Shown: positions 11,491-20,730 of the stretch, one piece after another
Position numbering within the stretch: position 1 is the stretch's first letter
Layout of the letters: each line of letters opens with the position of its first letter
Origin: an uncultured Granulosicoccaceae bacterium
GTDB lineage: Bacteria; Pseudomonadota; Gammaproteobacteria; Granulosicoccales; Granulosicoccaceae
Reading direction: 5' to 3'
NCBI GenBank assembly: GCA_937922675.1
Contig: CALAJN010000004.1
Coordinates: forward strand, 1-64,000
Length of the DNA: 64,000 nt
The notes under the pieces: generated by a model
Told to the model about the DNA's origin: nothing
Seen by the model: the letters and a program-made list of their open reading frames with translations, nothing else
Databases searched by the model: none
Position numbers and translations under genes: made by a program

Positions 11491-13290
11491 CTACGGTTTG
11501 ACACCGAAGGTCTGACCTACGGCAAGTGATATTGTCGGTCCAAAGTCACGTGTCGGATCATCATCGAATGGATAGGCCAGATCCAGGCGAACGACACTCG
11601 AGCCGAGCAGGGCCGGTGAGCCTACGCGGATGCCTGCACCGATGGACCTTCGAGGCTCTTTTAGCCAACGATTGTTGCCGCGCTCACCAACCCAACCACT
11701 ATCAAGAAAGAGCAAACTGGCCAGTTCGAGTGTGAAAAACTCCAGATGCGTTGGCAATCGATACTCCACATTGAGTAGCATCCTCTGCTCGCCATTGAAT
11801 TCATTTGCGGGATATCCGCGTAGCCCGTTGGATTCCCCGAGTGATTGCTGTGGGTCAATTCCAGAGTTATTTGCAGCGCTCGTGTACCGAAGCCGCGTAG
11901 CGATCGTGCCTGTTGGCAACCCTGTGTAGTACCCGGTAACACCTGCTGACACAGACCAGCTATCCAGTGTGCGTCCATCCGATACAGCCATCACGTCAAC
12001 GGCTGCATTGACAAAGGTGTGTGCACTGGGTGTGTTGTGAGATGAGCCTGAGACAAACAGTGCGCCCCGAGTGCTGTTGGTACTGGAGGTAGACTCGTGT
12101 TCGGCGCCAAGTAGCAGCTCCACACTATTGCCCAGAACGATATCTTGCTCAAAGGACAAGGTATCCAGAAACGTCTCCTTGCGATAGCGGCTTGGACCAT
12201 CTCTTGCCACTAGTGCGCCTACAAACAGTGTGAGCGAGTCTTCCGGGACGTCGATGCTGGCGGCTGCCGGTCCAATAGCGGCATCGTAGCTTGTGTTGGT
12301 GATATGGAACACGGGACCATATCGCCATGCGGTGGAGAAGGCGGCGATGCTGTTATCGTCGGCCGGTGCACGTGTTATCGGTGAACGTTGTAGCCAGTTG
12401 GTGCGCACACGCTGACGCGCTCGAGGGACTTCGGCAACCGATGAGCCTTGCTCGAAGAAGTCAATGCGTGTGGTCTGGTGATCCACCTCGATGGACCAGG
12501 ATCCTGTGTCGTTGCTGTTTTGAAAGCGATTTGCAAGCTGCACCTGCGCAAACTCACCTTCTTCGGTCTGGCCGAGCCGCCCGCCCGCATACACGTCCGA
12601 GCCGCTGATGAGTACATTGTCGTACGCTACCGAGCCTCGCAGGCCACCATCAGTGCTCTGGCTGTATCCGAATTCAAGCAGGTGACCCAGACCGAACAGA
12701 TTCTTGTCGCCTACCGAAAACTCCACCTCTCCAATGCCCCCGAGAAACGAGCCACCGGCACTGGCGATGATGGACAAGCGGTCTTCGGTGCTGATGATGA
12801 TATCCGCGGTATCAGGGCTGCTGGCAAGAGCTTGCAACGAGACCGATACACGAGCGAACAGACCCAGTTCCCTGATGAGTCGTTCAAGCTCGCGTGCGTC
12901 GTTGATGCTGACCAGATCCCCGACTGCAAACCATATTTCTCGCGCTATGACCTGCTCTTGAGTGACCGTGTGCAAGCGATTGATCGCACGCGCTACGATC
13001 CGGGCGGGGCGCTCGCCAAAAATGTTTTGACGGCGTATCTGAATACTATTGAGCCGGTATGTGCTGGAGTTGTCCGCAGTATCATTGAGGGTGGCTAATT
13101 GAGTCGCAGCCGCAGTGTCTGTGCATAGCAGTGCAAGGCACACCAGCGCACGGGTCAATGCACGGGTCAATGCACTGGCCAGCTCACTAGCCGGCGCAGT
13201 GGCCGGCGCAGTGGCCGGCGAGTGAGCGGCACACCGGCGCTTGCCGAACGTCCTGCGATGCCTGTTGCTGCGTGATCGTTGAATTTTCAT
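11491..13290 (-). CDS. Omp85/BamA-superfamily outer-membrane protein with one POTRA-like domain
   Basis: About 599 residues. After a basic, Ala/Leu-rich leader (signal end near DTAAA) comes a POTRA-like segment (residues 70-170 roughly: RQNIFGERPARIVARAINRLH, then GDLVSINDARELERLIRELG), then a long beta-barrel. The barrel ends with the Omp85 hallmark LRGYPANEFNGEQ, a lower-barrel VRLDLAYPF motif and a short C-terminus. Such proteins insert or translocate outer-membrane substrates, or are orphan barrels like patatin- or TamA-type relatives. The ATG at 13288-13290 (MKIQRSR) is preferred to an upstream in-frame start at 13386. The leader contains 12-bp DNA repeats giving four-residue periods (see 13148-13219). 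Confidence 0.78.
   Translation of the reverse strand: MKIQRSRSNRHRRTFGKRRCAAHSPATAPATAPASELASALTRALTRALVCLALLCTDTAAATQLATLNDTADNSSTYRLNSIQIRRQNIFGERPARIVARAINRLHTVTQEQVIAREIWFAVGDLVSINDARELERLIRELGLFARVSVSLQALASSPDTADIIISTEDRLSIIASAGGSFLGGIGEVEFSVGDKNLFGLGHLLEFGYSQSTDGGLRGSVAYDNVLISGSDVYAGGRLGQTEEGEFAQVQLANRFQNSNDTGSWSIEVDHQTTRIDFFEQGSSVAEVPRARQRVRTNWLQRSPITRAPADDNSIAAFSTAWRYGPVFHITNTSYDAAIGPAAASIDVPEDSLTLFVGALVARDGPSRYRKETFLDTLSFEQDIVLGNSVELLLGAEHESTSSTNSTRGALFVSGSSHNTPSAHTFVNAAVDVMAVSDGRTLDSWSVSAGVTGYYTGLPTGTIATRLRYTSAANNSGIDPQQSLGESNGLRGYPANEFNGEQRMLLNVEYRLPTHLEFFTLELASLLFLDSGWVGERGNNRWLKEPRRSIGAGIRVGSPALLGSSVVRLDLAYPFDDDPTRDFGPTISLAVGQTFGVKP
13148..13219. repeat. 12-bp tandem repeats within the leader of the Omp85-type gene
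   Basis: Six consecutive 12-base units: GCACGGGTCAAT twice, two diverged units, then GCAGTGGCCGGC twice. On the minus strand they encode the tetrapeptide periods ATAP-ATAP-ASEL-ASAL-TRAL-TRAL of the signal region. The pairs are exact, so duplication was recent or ongoing. Confidence 0.8.
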
Positions 13291-13428
13291 CTCACTCGCA
13301 CGCCGCAGCTCCACACCTATTGGACAAGGCATCGGTGAAAACGCGGAACACCCATAAGGTAGCAGAGTTACCATCGGCTGTAGCACTGGTCTGACTCAGA
13401 CCTGCCTGCCATACAAAGGAGACGCACA

Positions 13429-14082
13429 ATGACTATTGAGATTCATACTCGACCGGACAGTACTGTAAGCGCAACTCTGGTTGATCGCTGGAGGAAGATA
13501 CCTGTGGCGGTCGTTGTGGATCTGGACAAGAGTGTTCGCCAGATCGATCCTTTGATTCAGACTCTACTGCCGGCGGCTGGTCACCCAACCGTTATCGGTC
13601 AAGCCTTGACAGCGCGATGCGCGGCTCCTGACTTTGGGGCTGTGGTGCAGGTGCTGGATGCCTTGCAACAGGGTGATGTGCTGGTCATCGCAGCCGATGG
13701 GCACCCGGATCACGCCATGATAGGCGATGTGCTCAGTGGTCACTTGCGCAGCAAGGGGGTAGTCTCGGTGGTCTGCGACGGTGCTGTTCGGGATACCGCT
13801 ATCCTCAGTGCCTGGACAGACTTTCCTGTCTACAGTCGCAGCAAGACACCCCGCGGACCGACGGGTAAAGAACAAGGTGTAATCAATGGCACAGTATCTT
13901 TAGGCGGTGTGTTGGTTGCCCCTGGCGACTGGATACTGGGCGATGCAGATGGTCTTGCCGTGCTATCTGTCGAAGAGCTTGAGCGCTGGATTGATCCTGC
14001 CGAGGCTCGCTTGGTACAAGAGGAGCAGTGGATCAAGCAGCTCGCCGACGGAACATCCGCGGCAAGCGTGTTCGGCATTTGA
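13429..14082 (+). CDS. RraA-family protein (second copy in window)
   Basis: 217 residues in the RraA/HMG-aldolase family: DHAMIGDVL carries the family Gly, then VCDGAVRDT has the Arg121-Asp122 pair, and GDADGLAVLS is the closing metal-site motif. This copy is only distantly similar to the one at 3421-4143. A good Shine-Dalgarno (AAGGAGAC) precedes the ATG. It has no intact partner gene: a TetR remnant follows it. Confidence 0.82.
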   Translation: MTIEIHTRPDSTVSATLVDRWRKIPVAVVVDLDKSVRQIDPLIQTLLPAAGHPTVIGQALTARCAAPDFGAVVQVLDALQQGDVLVIAADGHPDHAMIGDVLSGHLRSKGVVSVVCDGAVRDTAILSAWTDFPVYSRSKTPRGPTGKEQGVINGTVSLGGVLVAPGDWILGDADGLAVLSVEELERWIDPAEARLVQEEQWIKQLADGTSAASVFGI

Positions 14083-14139
14083 CGTGGCAGCGCAGCAAGT
14101 CCGTCTGCTGCGCCAGGCGGATGCCATTTCCGATGCCAT

Positions 14140-14277
14140 TTACTGACCACGTTGCTGTGGCGAGCTGGCCATGAACCTGTCGAATTCCTCCTGGTTCCGG
14201 CGTCTCTGAGCGTTGTCTCGGTAGTCTTGAAAGCGACGCGCTCTTTCGCAGATTTCGTCGCGGATCTCACGGATGTG
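14140..14277 (-). pseudogene. Possible 3' fragment of a minus-strand gene
   Basis: 45 codons ending in TAA read as a charged helix (EICERARRFQDYRDN, QEEFDRFMASS). A TAG lies immediately before the first codon and no plausible start exists, so if this was coding it is a truncated 3' end. It abuts the TetR remnant on the other strand. It could also be chance. Confidence 0.3.
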
Positions 14278-14723
14278 CTACGTGGACAAGCGTGCCTTGT
14301 TGACAGCCTTCGCCACACGTGCCCCGAGCCAGCTAACCGGTACCCTGGAGCAGGCGGCTGAGGATGCGTGAAAATACAAGGGCGACCCCTTTGTCGCCGT
14401 CAGTCTTGCCTACCTCTCCTACGCGCTCGACAAACCACTTTTGTTTCCGGGCTATGTGGCGTCAGGAAACCATCTATGCTGAAGACTCAGCGTACGTCGC
14501 TGCCGCTAACGATCTCATAGCGCGCTTGCAGGGTGGCTTTGCTGCCTCCATCACTGACCACGATCCGGATGATCTGTCGGCCTCGGAGTTACTGGCCTGA
14601 TCAGCGGTGCACGGGCTCGCCAACTTGCTTGTGGACGGGCCTATGGGACGCGGGCAATCACGAGAGGATCAGCCAAGCCTGGCGGCCGAGATGATCGAAA
14701 CCTTGCGGCCGGCCGTTTGTTGA
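14273..14723 (+). pseudogene. Decayed TetR/AcrR-family regulator
   Basis: The effector-domain half of a TetR regulator is readable only by crossing lesions. The frame from 14273 gives YVDKRALLTAF and GTLEQAAEDA, then TGA at 14369-14371, then KYKGDPFVAVSLAYLSYAL. Around 14444-14446 one extra T shifts the frame; removing it joins KPLL to FRAMWRQETIYAEDSAYVAA. A second TGA at 14598-14600 stands where this family usually has Trp before HGLA (here SAVHGLANLLVDG), which fits a TGG-to-TGA change. The frame ends at TGA 14721. The N-terminal DNA-binding helices are missing. It probably once controlled a neighbour. Confidence 0.75.
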
Positions 14724-14746
14724 CCTTTCCAGTCGCATGGCTGAAA

Positions 14747-16246
14747 TCAGGCGGGTACGTTCACAATGTGCAAACCGACCATCTTTTGCATGCAACGCAG
14801 CACCTGTGTGCTGTAGCCAAATTCATTGTCGTACCAGATGTACAACACCGCGCTGTTGCCGTCGACAATGGTGGCAACCGAGTCAAAGATACCAGGCTCT
14901 GGTGTGCCCACAAAGTCTGTAGAAACAACTTCGGTCGAGGTTGAAAAGGCGATTTGTTGTCGCAGCGCAGAGTGGTAGCTGACATCACGTACGTGATCGT
15001 TGAGCGCCTCGCGATTGGTGGGCTGCTCAAGCGTCAGATTGCATACAGCCATCGATACGTTGGGTGTGGGGACTCTTATGGCATTGCCTGTGAGCTTGCC
15101 CGCCAACTCCGGCAGTGCCTTGGCGACAGCCTTTGCAGCTCCTGTTGATGTCAGCACCATATTCAGAGGCGCACTGCGCCCGCGTCGATCGGCCTTGTGG
15201 AAATTATCGATCAGGTTTTGATCGTTGGTGTAGCTGTGCACCGTTTCAACGTGCCCGCGGACGATGCCAAAACGGTCATTGATCACCTTGAGTACCGGGG
15301 TGATTGCATTGGTTGTACAACTGGCAGCACACAGCACATCGTCCTCGCCGATCATGTTGTCATTCACGCCATAGACAATGTTCTTCAGGTCACCGGCTGG
15401 TGCCGTAAGCAAGACCTTGGATGCTCCAGGCGGGACGAGGTGGCGGCGCAAGGCTTGCTCATCCTTGAATATGCCGGTGTTGTCGACAACCAGCGCGTTA
15501 TCAATGCCGTGTGCGGTGTAGTCAATGTCCTCGGGTTGATCGGCATAGATCACCTTGATCAGGTTGCCGTTGGCGATGATCGCGTTGTTCTCGGTATCGA
15601 CCGTGATGCTGCCATTGAAACTACCGTGGACCGAGTCGCGCCGTAACAGGCTGGCGCGCTTTTCCAGATCGCCGTCGCGTCCGCCACGCACTACGATAGC
15701 GCGCAGTCGCAGGGGGTTGTTGGACGTGGTGCGCTCAATCAAGAGGCGAGCAAGAATTCTCCCGATTCGCCCGAATCCGTAGAGCACAACGTCTCGCGGT
15801 TCATCGAGAACCGAAGTGCCCGCAGGTACATCATGCAATTGCTTTTTCAGAAACTCGTTCAAGCGTGCCGGGTCTTGCAGAACGCCGCCCCGGCGTGCTT
15901 CATGGGCAAGCTTGCCGATGTCGATTCGGCTGGACCCTGGGCGCAACTCCAGCAGAGCGTCCAGTACCGGGGTGGTCTCCGCCACGGTGACAACATCATC
16001 AACGACAAAGCGCGCCAGGCGGTGAGCCTTGAGAATATCCACCGTCGAGCCGTTCATGAGCTTGCGCCCAAACACCGTGACTATGACACCACTGTCACGG
16101 TACAAAGCGCCTACAGCCGGGATCATGCGCTCGGCAGCCCCTTGTTCCGAGATATAGGTATCGAGCAGATGTTGGGCGTCGGTCACAGGCAAGGCAATCC
16201 GTTGGTCCGGGGCACCCGAAGTGCGGCGCCACATAAGTTGGAACAC
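14747..16246 (-). CDS. Glyceraldehyde-3-phosphate dehydrogenase, long form
   Basis: Phosphorylating GAPDH core (NAD(P)-binding GFGRIGRIL, catalytic Cys in ASCTTNAITP, phosphate-site TGAAKAV, substrate loop YDNEFGYS) preceded by about 150 extra N-terminal residues. Total 499 residues against about 335 for GapA. Such long GAPDHs occur in Pseudomonas and other gammaproteobacteria; the N-terminal part is helical and of unknown role. It acts in glycolysis or gluconeogenesis. It is monocistronic, divergent from the kinase gene. Confidence 0.86.
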   Translation of the reverse strand: MFQLMWRRTSGAPDQRIALPVTDAQHLLDTYISEQGAAERMIPAVGALYRDSGVIVTVFGRKLMNGSTVDILKAHRLARFVVDDVVTVAETTPVLDALLELRPGSSRIDIGKLAHEARRGGVLQDPARLNEFLKKQLHDVPAGTSVLDEPRDVVLYGFGRIGRILARLLIERTTSNNPLRLRAIVVRGGRDGDLEKRASLLRRDSVHGSFNGSITVDTENNAIIANGNLIKVIYADQPEDIDYTAHGIDNALVVDNTGIFKDEQALRRHLVPPGASKVLLTAPAGDLKNIVYGVNDNMIGEDDVLCAASCTTNAITPVLKVINDRFGIVRGHVETVHSYTNDQNLIDNFHKADRRGRSAPLNMVLTSTGAAKAVAKALPELAGKLTGNAIRVPTPNVSMAVCNLTLEQPTNREALNDHVRDVSYHSALRQQIAFSTSTEVVSTDFVGTPEPGIFDSVATIVDGNSAVLYIWYDNEFGYSTQVLRCMQKMVGLHIVNVPA

Positions 16247-16384
16247 GACAGGGGTATCGGCTGGCTGAGATCGCGTGGAAAGCCAAATTGTGGTCGAATG
16301 TGAAACGTCTCACAGACTCACAGTCAATCGATCGCAAAACCCGCTAGGATGGCGAAATTACCTACACTGGTTGCCGGTTGAGGC

Positions 16385-18481
16385 ATGGAGTCAAGCGCCG
16401 TACATCGCACCTTGAGCACGGGAGAGATGCTCAACTGGTATCGCGTCGAACGCGTGTTGGGGCGTGGTGGGTTCGGTGTCATTTATCTGGCCACAGATAC
16501 CAATCTGGACCACCCGGTCGCTATCAAGGAGTACATCCCGCCCGGGTCGATGCGTTGCGGCGACACGGCAGTTCAGCCGTTGACAGAACAGCATGGCGGG
16601 GTCTACCGCGAAGGTCTGGAGCGCTTCATCAAAGAGGCGCGCAATCTGGTGCGTTTCAAGCACCCGAACATCGTGCGAGTGATGTCTGTCTTTCAGAAGA
16701 ACAACACGGCCTACATGGTCATGGAGTTCGAAGAGGGCGAAAATCTCAATCGCTATTTGGCGCGTGCCGGAACGCGATCAGAACTGCGCCTGAAGTCGCT
16801 GATAAAACCGATCTGCGAGGGTCTTGCAGAGGTGCATCGCCACGGTTTCATACATCGCGACATCAAGCCTGCCAATATTCTGGTGCGTGCTGATGGCTCT
16901 CCGGTACTGCTCGATTTTGGGTCCGCTCGCGATGCCAGCATCAGTAACGGTGATGCTCTGACAGCGCTTGTCACCGTGGGCTACGCGCCTTTGGAGCAAT
17001 ACAATCACAACACTGACGAGCAGCAAGGTCCCTGGACCGATATCTACGCGCTCGCAGGTGTTCTTTATTACGCCGTTACGGGTGGCGATCCTGTTGACAG
17101 TGCGCGACGCGGCTCGGCGTTGCTCAATGGTGGACGGGATCCATTGATCCCGGCCGCCACGATCGCGGCCGAGAGGTACAGCGATGACTTTCTGGCGGCC
17201 ATTGACTGGGCCCTGTCATTTCGTATTGCCGATCGGCCCCCAACGTTGTCAGACTGGCTCCCGGCCTTGCTCGGACGGACCTCGATCCGCTCGGCCCGCC
17301 GTGAAGCCAATGACATCGAAGCCTTCATGGCTGTGTCGGGTGAAAAAACCCTGCCTGCCTCGCGTGGCACGCCCGATTGGGGCGCTGCGCCTGCGCTCGA
17401 TACCTCGTCTGTCGACGAGGTCCGCGCACCAACGCCCGCTGTCATCGGCCGGCGTAGCCGATACAGAAGACGCGGGCTACGTTCTGTACGCGGTGTGCTT
17501 CTGGCTGCTGTGACGACGGGTTTGGCGGTGCTATGGGTGGTACAAAAGGGGCCTTTTGCACCTGAGCCATTTGTTGAGCCATTCGTTGAGCAGGCCGCTG
17601 ATGCAACAGGTGATCCGGGCCCTGATCCAGCCACGGCGGGCTTGGCGCCCGGGCAGGTCGCGGCCGGCGAGCTGGCCGTAGTGCCGGAGTCTCCTGCGGC
17701 GGTGGGCGGCGATGATGTCGAGGCTGATGCCTTGGCGGCTGAACGTTCACGCCAGATCGAGCGTTTGGCGGAGATTGAACGGCGTGAGGCAGCACTGGCC
17801 GAGCGTCAGTACGCCGTCGATGCAGCGGCGGCTGAGGCGGCGCGTCAGGCAGAGCGTGCTGCACAACAGCGGGCGGCGTCTGAACAGGCCAGAGCTGCGG
17901 AAGTACGTCGCGAACAAGAGGCTGTACAACGTCGCGAACGACTGCTGGCAGAGGCTCGCGAGCGCCGCGCAAAAGCCGACGAGGCCTTGTACAGAAGGTC
18001 GCTGTCAGCAGCCGAGGAGGCAATTGCCGAGCGTGACATTGGTGCGGCCCGCGCGGCGCTCGTCGAGGCACGGCGCAGCGGTCTTTCTGGTACAAGACTT
18101 GATATTCTGGACGCCCGATTGGCGCGTGTGATCGCCGAGATCAGGCGCCCGATCACGGATGCCGAGTTTGATCGTGTGGTCAGACGATTCGATGGTCTCA
18201 AGCGGGCGATAGAGTCAAAAGACATCGCAGTGATTGACGCACTAACTGATGAGAGCGAGCAAAACGCCTTGTTTCGACAACTGATGTTGAATTTTGAAAC
18301 ACTGCGTATGGAGATCACAGGCATCCGTGTGCGCAACGCAGACAAGTCCGTCACCGCCAATTTGCGCATTGAGCGCATGGAGCGCAGTAACGGCGACTTC
18401 GCAGTGCCTTCAGAGGCGTTTCGCGATCGTGAAATGACAAGTCGCCTGGTTGATGGCGAATGGTCGCCGATAGTCTGGTAA
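16385..18481 (+). CDS. Membrane-anchored Hanks-type Ser/Thr protein kinase
   Basis: 698 residues. Kinase domain 20-300: glycine loop LGRGGFG, Lys48 in VAIKEY, catalytic HRDIKPANI (157-165), DFG 177-179 and a GYAPLEQY activation segment. One transmembrane helix (about 370-386) follows a basic stretch, so the kinase is cytoplasmic and the rest periplasmic. Residues about 455-560 are a Glu/Arg/Ala-rich coiled coil, followed by a small C-terminal domain (ITDAEFDRVVRRFDGLK) like those of nuclear-transport-factor or lipocalin-type sensors. No phosphatase or FHA gene is adjacent. Substrate unknown. Confidence 0.87.
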   Translation: MESSAVHRTLSTGEMLNWYRVERVLGRGGFGVIYLATDTNLDHPVAIKEYIPPGSMRCGDTAVQPLTEQHGGVYREGLERFIKEARNLVRFKHPNIVRVMSVFQKNNTAYMVMEFEEGENLNRYLARAGTRSELRLKSLIKPICEGLAEVHRHGFIHRDIKPANILVRADGSPVLLDFGSARDASISNGDALTALVTVGYAPLEQYNHNTDEQQGPWTDIYALAGVLYYAVTGGDPVDSARRGSALLNGGRDPLIPAATIAAERYSDDFLAAIDWALSFRIADRPPTLSDWLPALLGRTSIRSARREANDIEAFMAVSGEKTLPASRGTPDWGAAPALDTSSVDEVRAPTPAVIGRRSRYRRRGLRSVRGVLLAAVTTGLAVLWVVQKGPFAPEPFVEPFVEQAADATGDPGPDPATAGLAPGQVAAGELAVVPESPAAVGGDDVEADALAAERSRQIERLAEIERREAALAERQYAVDAAAAEAARQAERAAQQRAASEQARAAEVRREQEAVQRRERLLAEARERRAKADEALYRRSLSAAEEAIAERDIGAARAALVEARRSGLSGTRLDILDARLARVIAEIRRPITDAEFDRVVRRFDGLKRAIESKDIAVIDALTDESEQNALFRQLMLNFETLRMEITGIRVRNADKSVTANLRIERMERSNGDFAVPSEAFRDREMTSRLVDGEWSPIVW

Positions 18482-18515
18482 GGCAATCGGCTCCCGCCGA
18501 GTCGCGAGCTCCAGA

Positions 18516-19298
18516 TCAGAATCGTCCGTCTTTTACGCGCGGCAGTGACAATGCGTGTGCATCAGCGACCATCGATTGGTAGGCCAGCCACTGTTGGTAG
18601 TTGTTGCAGGCTGTCTCGCTGAACCCGTCGCAGGATGACTCGTCATTGCGGCCCAGGTCCTCTGCGTTTTGAGCGTCTCGCCGTAAGTCCGCGAGTTCCT
18701 CTTGAGCGAAGCGCATCAGGATTTGTTGCGATATCAGGATCTCGCAGGCGGTGTCCTCGATTTCCGCCTGATACTGCCGTGCTGCGGCTCTGTCGCCGCC
18801 GCGGGTGGCATCCACCAGTTGCTGTATCGTCTTGTCGTAGCGGTGCCAGGATCCATCCAGATACAGAGCATCGCCCACAGCGGTCTGCAGTCCGTTATCA
18901 AAGTGCTTTTCCATCGGGCCGCATTCACACCTCGTTGCGTCACACAAGGTCTCGTACGCTATCCCAGCTGGCGGTTCAAACCAGCTCGCGTGCATGGCGG
19001 CTGGCAAGGGCCTGCCGGTCAGGCCGCCCATGTTACTGCTTGTAACGGCCTTCTCGGCGACTTGGCCAGAGCCGGACTTGGCCACACTGCAAGGCGTGTC
19101 CTGAAACTGGGTATTGCCGGTCGCCGTTGCACAGCGATAGACCGCAGCCTCAGCGTGTGTCGAGAAGAGCACTACGGCGAGGATGGATGGCAGAGCACAG
19201 GTCGCCAGAGCGCCGATCGCGCGAAAGATCAGAGCTCGTTCGTGCTGATTACCCCAGCAAGGGGTGGGGCGCTTCTGTGATAATGGTCCTCTTGGCAT
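18516..19298 (-). CDS. DUF4124-domain exported protein
   Basis: About 260 residues from the ATG at 19296-19298 (an upstream start at 19331 is possible). A hydrophobic segment (ALATCALPSILAVVLF) ending in HAEA is an export signal. It is followed by the DUF4124 pattern YRCATATGNTQFQDTPC, an envelope domain with a Cys pair common in gammaproteobacteria. The rest holds a Cys-rich piece (CDATRCECG) and a helical tail with more Cys, probably disulfide-linked. Function unknown. Confidence 0.68.
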   Translation of the reverse strand: MPRGPLSQKRPTPCWGNQHERALIFRAIGALATCALPSILAVVLFSTHAEAAVYRCATATGNTQFQDTPCSVAKSGSGQVAEKAVTSSNMGGLTGRPLPAAMHASWFEPPAGIAYETLCDATRCECGPMEKHFDNGLQTAVGDALYLDGSWHRYDKTIQQLVDATRGGDRAAARQYQAEIEDTACEILISQQILMRFAQEELADLRRDAQNAEDLGRNDESSCDGFSETACNNYQQWLAYQSMVADAHALSLPRVKDGRF

Positions 19299-19456
19299 AC
19301 CGTCGTTAGCGGCAGCCGGTTCGGGTATCAATACTGTGTGGCTGTGATCAAGGCCTCAACTGGACGGTATTGAGTCACAAAGTGGAAGGGGGCAGCGCGC
19401 CCACCGCGCTTTCGTGTCAGTGTGTATGACGTTCAGATTCTCAAAGAGGTATTCAC

Positions 19457-20305
19457 ATGAACTGTCGATTGTTGATTCCATTGTTTATGGCCGGTGCTCT
19501 TGCAGCCTGCTCGTCAGGTGGTGGCGATGGCGACGAGGGCGGGGGCACAACGGGCGGTACTACCGGTGGCACCCCAGGCGGGGGTACCGTGATTGGCGGC
19601 AACGAAGGCGGTGGCGAGTTTGGCGGTCGAGCAGGCGTCCTGCAAGGTGCGCTGGGTGGCTCCAATGGTGTGTACGTTCTCAACAGCAACAATGTGCTGG
19701 CAGGTCTGTCAATTGATACCGATGGGTCGGCGGGATCCTTCTTTGGTGACCTTGGCGCTGGTGCCGACTTCTCGGGTAGTGTTGTTCAGCTTTTCCATCC
19801 TGCCAGCAATAACGGTGCGAGCGGGTCCTTTGCGCCTGTCGGTGAGGCCCCGGCAGAGGTGAATCTGTCGGTGAGTATCGTTGACGGCGTCAGCATCGAG
19901 GGGTCGGGTGCCTCACTGACGTACGCAGCGCCTGGAACATTTCCCGTGGCGAATGCAGAATCACTGGCCGGTAACTGGACTGGCGTACATCAGTTCGGTG
20001 ATGGGCCGGTGTTCGATTTCATCATCAACCTGGCGTTTTCCGGCAACAGTTTCACCGGGTCCACAGACTTCTTTGGTCCCGATGGGATCAGTCAGTTTCC
20101 CAACACGATCAATGGCAGCCTGGAGCCCTTTGGTGACGCTGCGCTTGTGTCCTTCACCTGGGGGTCGGAGACCAATCCGCCAGCGAGTTATTCTGGTATG
20201 GCATACCTGCTTCCCGATGGCACCAATCGACTGGCGCTCATTGCGCAACGCGATGCAGGCCAACCCGAAGGATCCGCAACCATTTCTGGTTTGCTCTCAC
20301 GTTGA
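19457..20305 (+). CDS. Glycine-rich-linker lipoprotein
   Basis: 282 residues. A lipoprotein signal (MNCRLLIPLFMAGALAAC) has a lipobox LAAC, so Cys18 should be lipidated. It is followed by a low-complexity Gly/Thr linker (about residues 20-55), then a beta-rich domain with repeated Gly-Asn-Ser strands and an ESLAGNWTG motif suggesting a lipocalin-like or small beta-barrel fold. Ser at +2 predicts outer-membrane sorting. A Shine-Dalgarno (AAGAGG) precedes the ATG. Confidence 0.75.
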   Translation: MNCRLLIPLFMAGALAACSSGGGDGDEGGGTTGGTTGGTPGGGTVIGGNEGGGEFGGRAGVLQGALGGSNGVYVLNSNNVLAGLSIDTDGSAGSFFGDLGAGADFSGSVVQLFHPASNNGASGSFAPVGEAPAEVNLSVSIVDGVSIEGSGASLTYAAPGTFPVANAESLAGNWTGVHQFGDGPVFDFIINLAFSGNSFTGSTDFFGPDGISQFPNTINGSLEPFGDAALVSFTWGSETNPPASYSGMAYLLPDGTNRLALIAQRDAGQPEGSATISGLLSR

Positions 20306-20308
20306 CGC

Positions 20309-20333
20309 GGTGCTCATCGGGTTGATGAGCGCC
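20309..20333 (+). terminator. Hairpin after the lipoprotein gene
   Basis: A 10-bp stem with one G-T pair (GGTGCTCATC/GATGAGCGCC) and a 5-base loop directly follows the stop. No T run follows, so an intrinsic terminator is only possible. Confidence 0.4.
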
Positions 20334-20376
20334 GTGGGCGCAACAATATCGGGCGCTGGATTGTGAGTACAACACA

Positions 20377-20730
20377 ATGGCATTGAAACGTCTGGTGCTC
20401 GAGATGGGCATGGGCACCGACCTTCACGGCCGGGACTACACCAAGGCAGCGGTACGGGCCTTGCGCGATGCCTTGTGGCATAACTCGCTCAGTGTGGTCC
20501 CGGCTCTGGGTTATGACCGCGAGGATATGCGCGTAGAGGTCATCGTCGGCGTCGCGGATCCAGACGCTGTGGACTGTGATGCTGTGGCTGCCGTGTTGCC
20601 CTATGGCACTGCAACTGTCAGGTGTATTGAAGGTGGTTTGGATGTGCCAGGCCACGATGCAAAGGGCGTTACGGTCATTGCCAACGCAGCAGCGATTGTG
20701 TGGCTGGATATCGATGAGGCGGCCCCATGA
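20377..20730 (+). CDS. Lin0512-family protein, copy 1
   Basis: 117 residues of the conserved hypothetical Lin0512 family: opening KRLVLEMGMGTDLHGRDYTK, central HNSLSVVPAL and a C-terminal VIANAAAIVWL. The biochemical role is unknown. The stop overlaps the ATG of the second copy (ATGA), so the two are translationally coupled and may form a heteromer. Confidence 0.82.
   Translation: MALKRLVLEMGMGTDLHGRDYTKAAVRALRDALWHNSLSVVPALGYDREDMRVEVIVGVADPDAVDCDAVAAVLPYGTATVRCIEGGLDVPGHDAKGVTVIANAAAIVWLDIDEAAP

Noticed and set aside
12448-13098. 216-codon plus-strand open frame inside the Omp85-type gene
   Set aside because: Antisense shadow; no domain, no ribosome site, and the opposite strand encodes a coherent beta-barrel protein.
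13830-14318. 162-codon minus-strand frame across the RraA gene and TetR remnant
   Set aside because: Shadow composition; the only protein-like minus-strand reading here is the short fragment at 14140-14277 in another frame.
17442-18095. 217-codon minus-strand open frame inside the kinase gene
   Set aside because: Pro/Arg-rich shadow of the coiled-coil region on the other strand.
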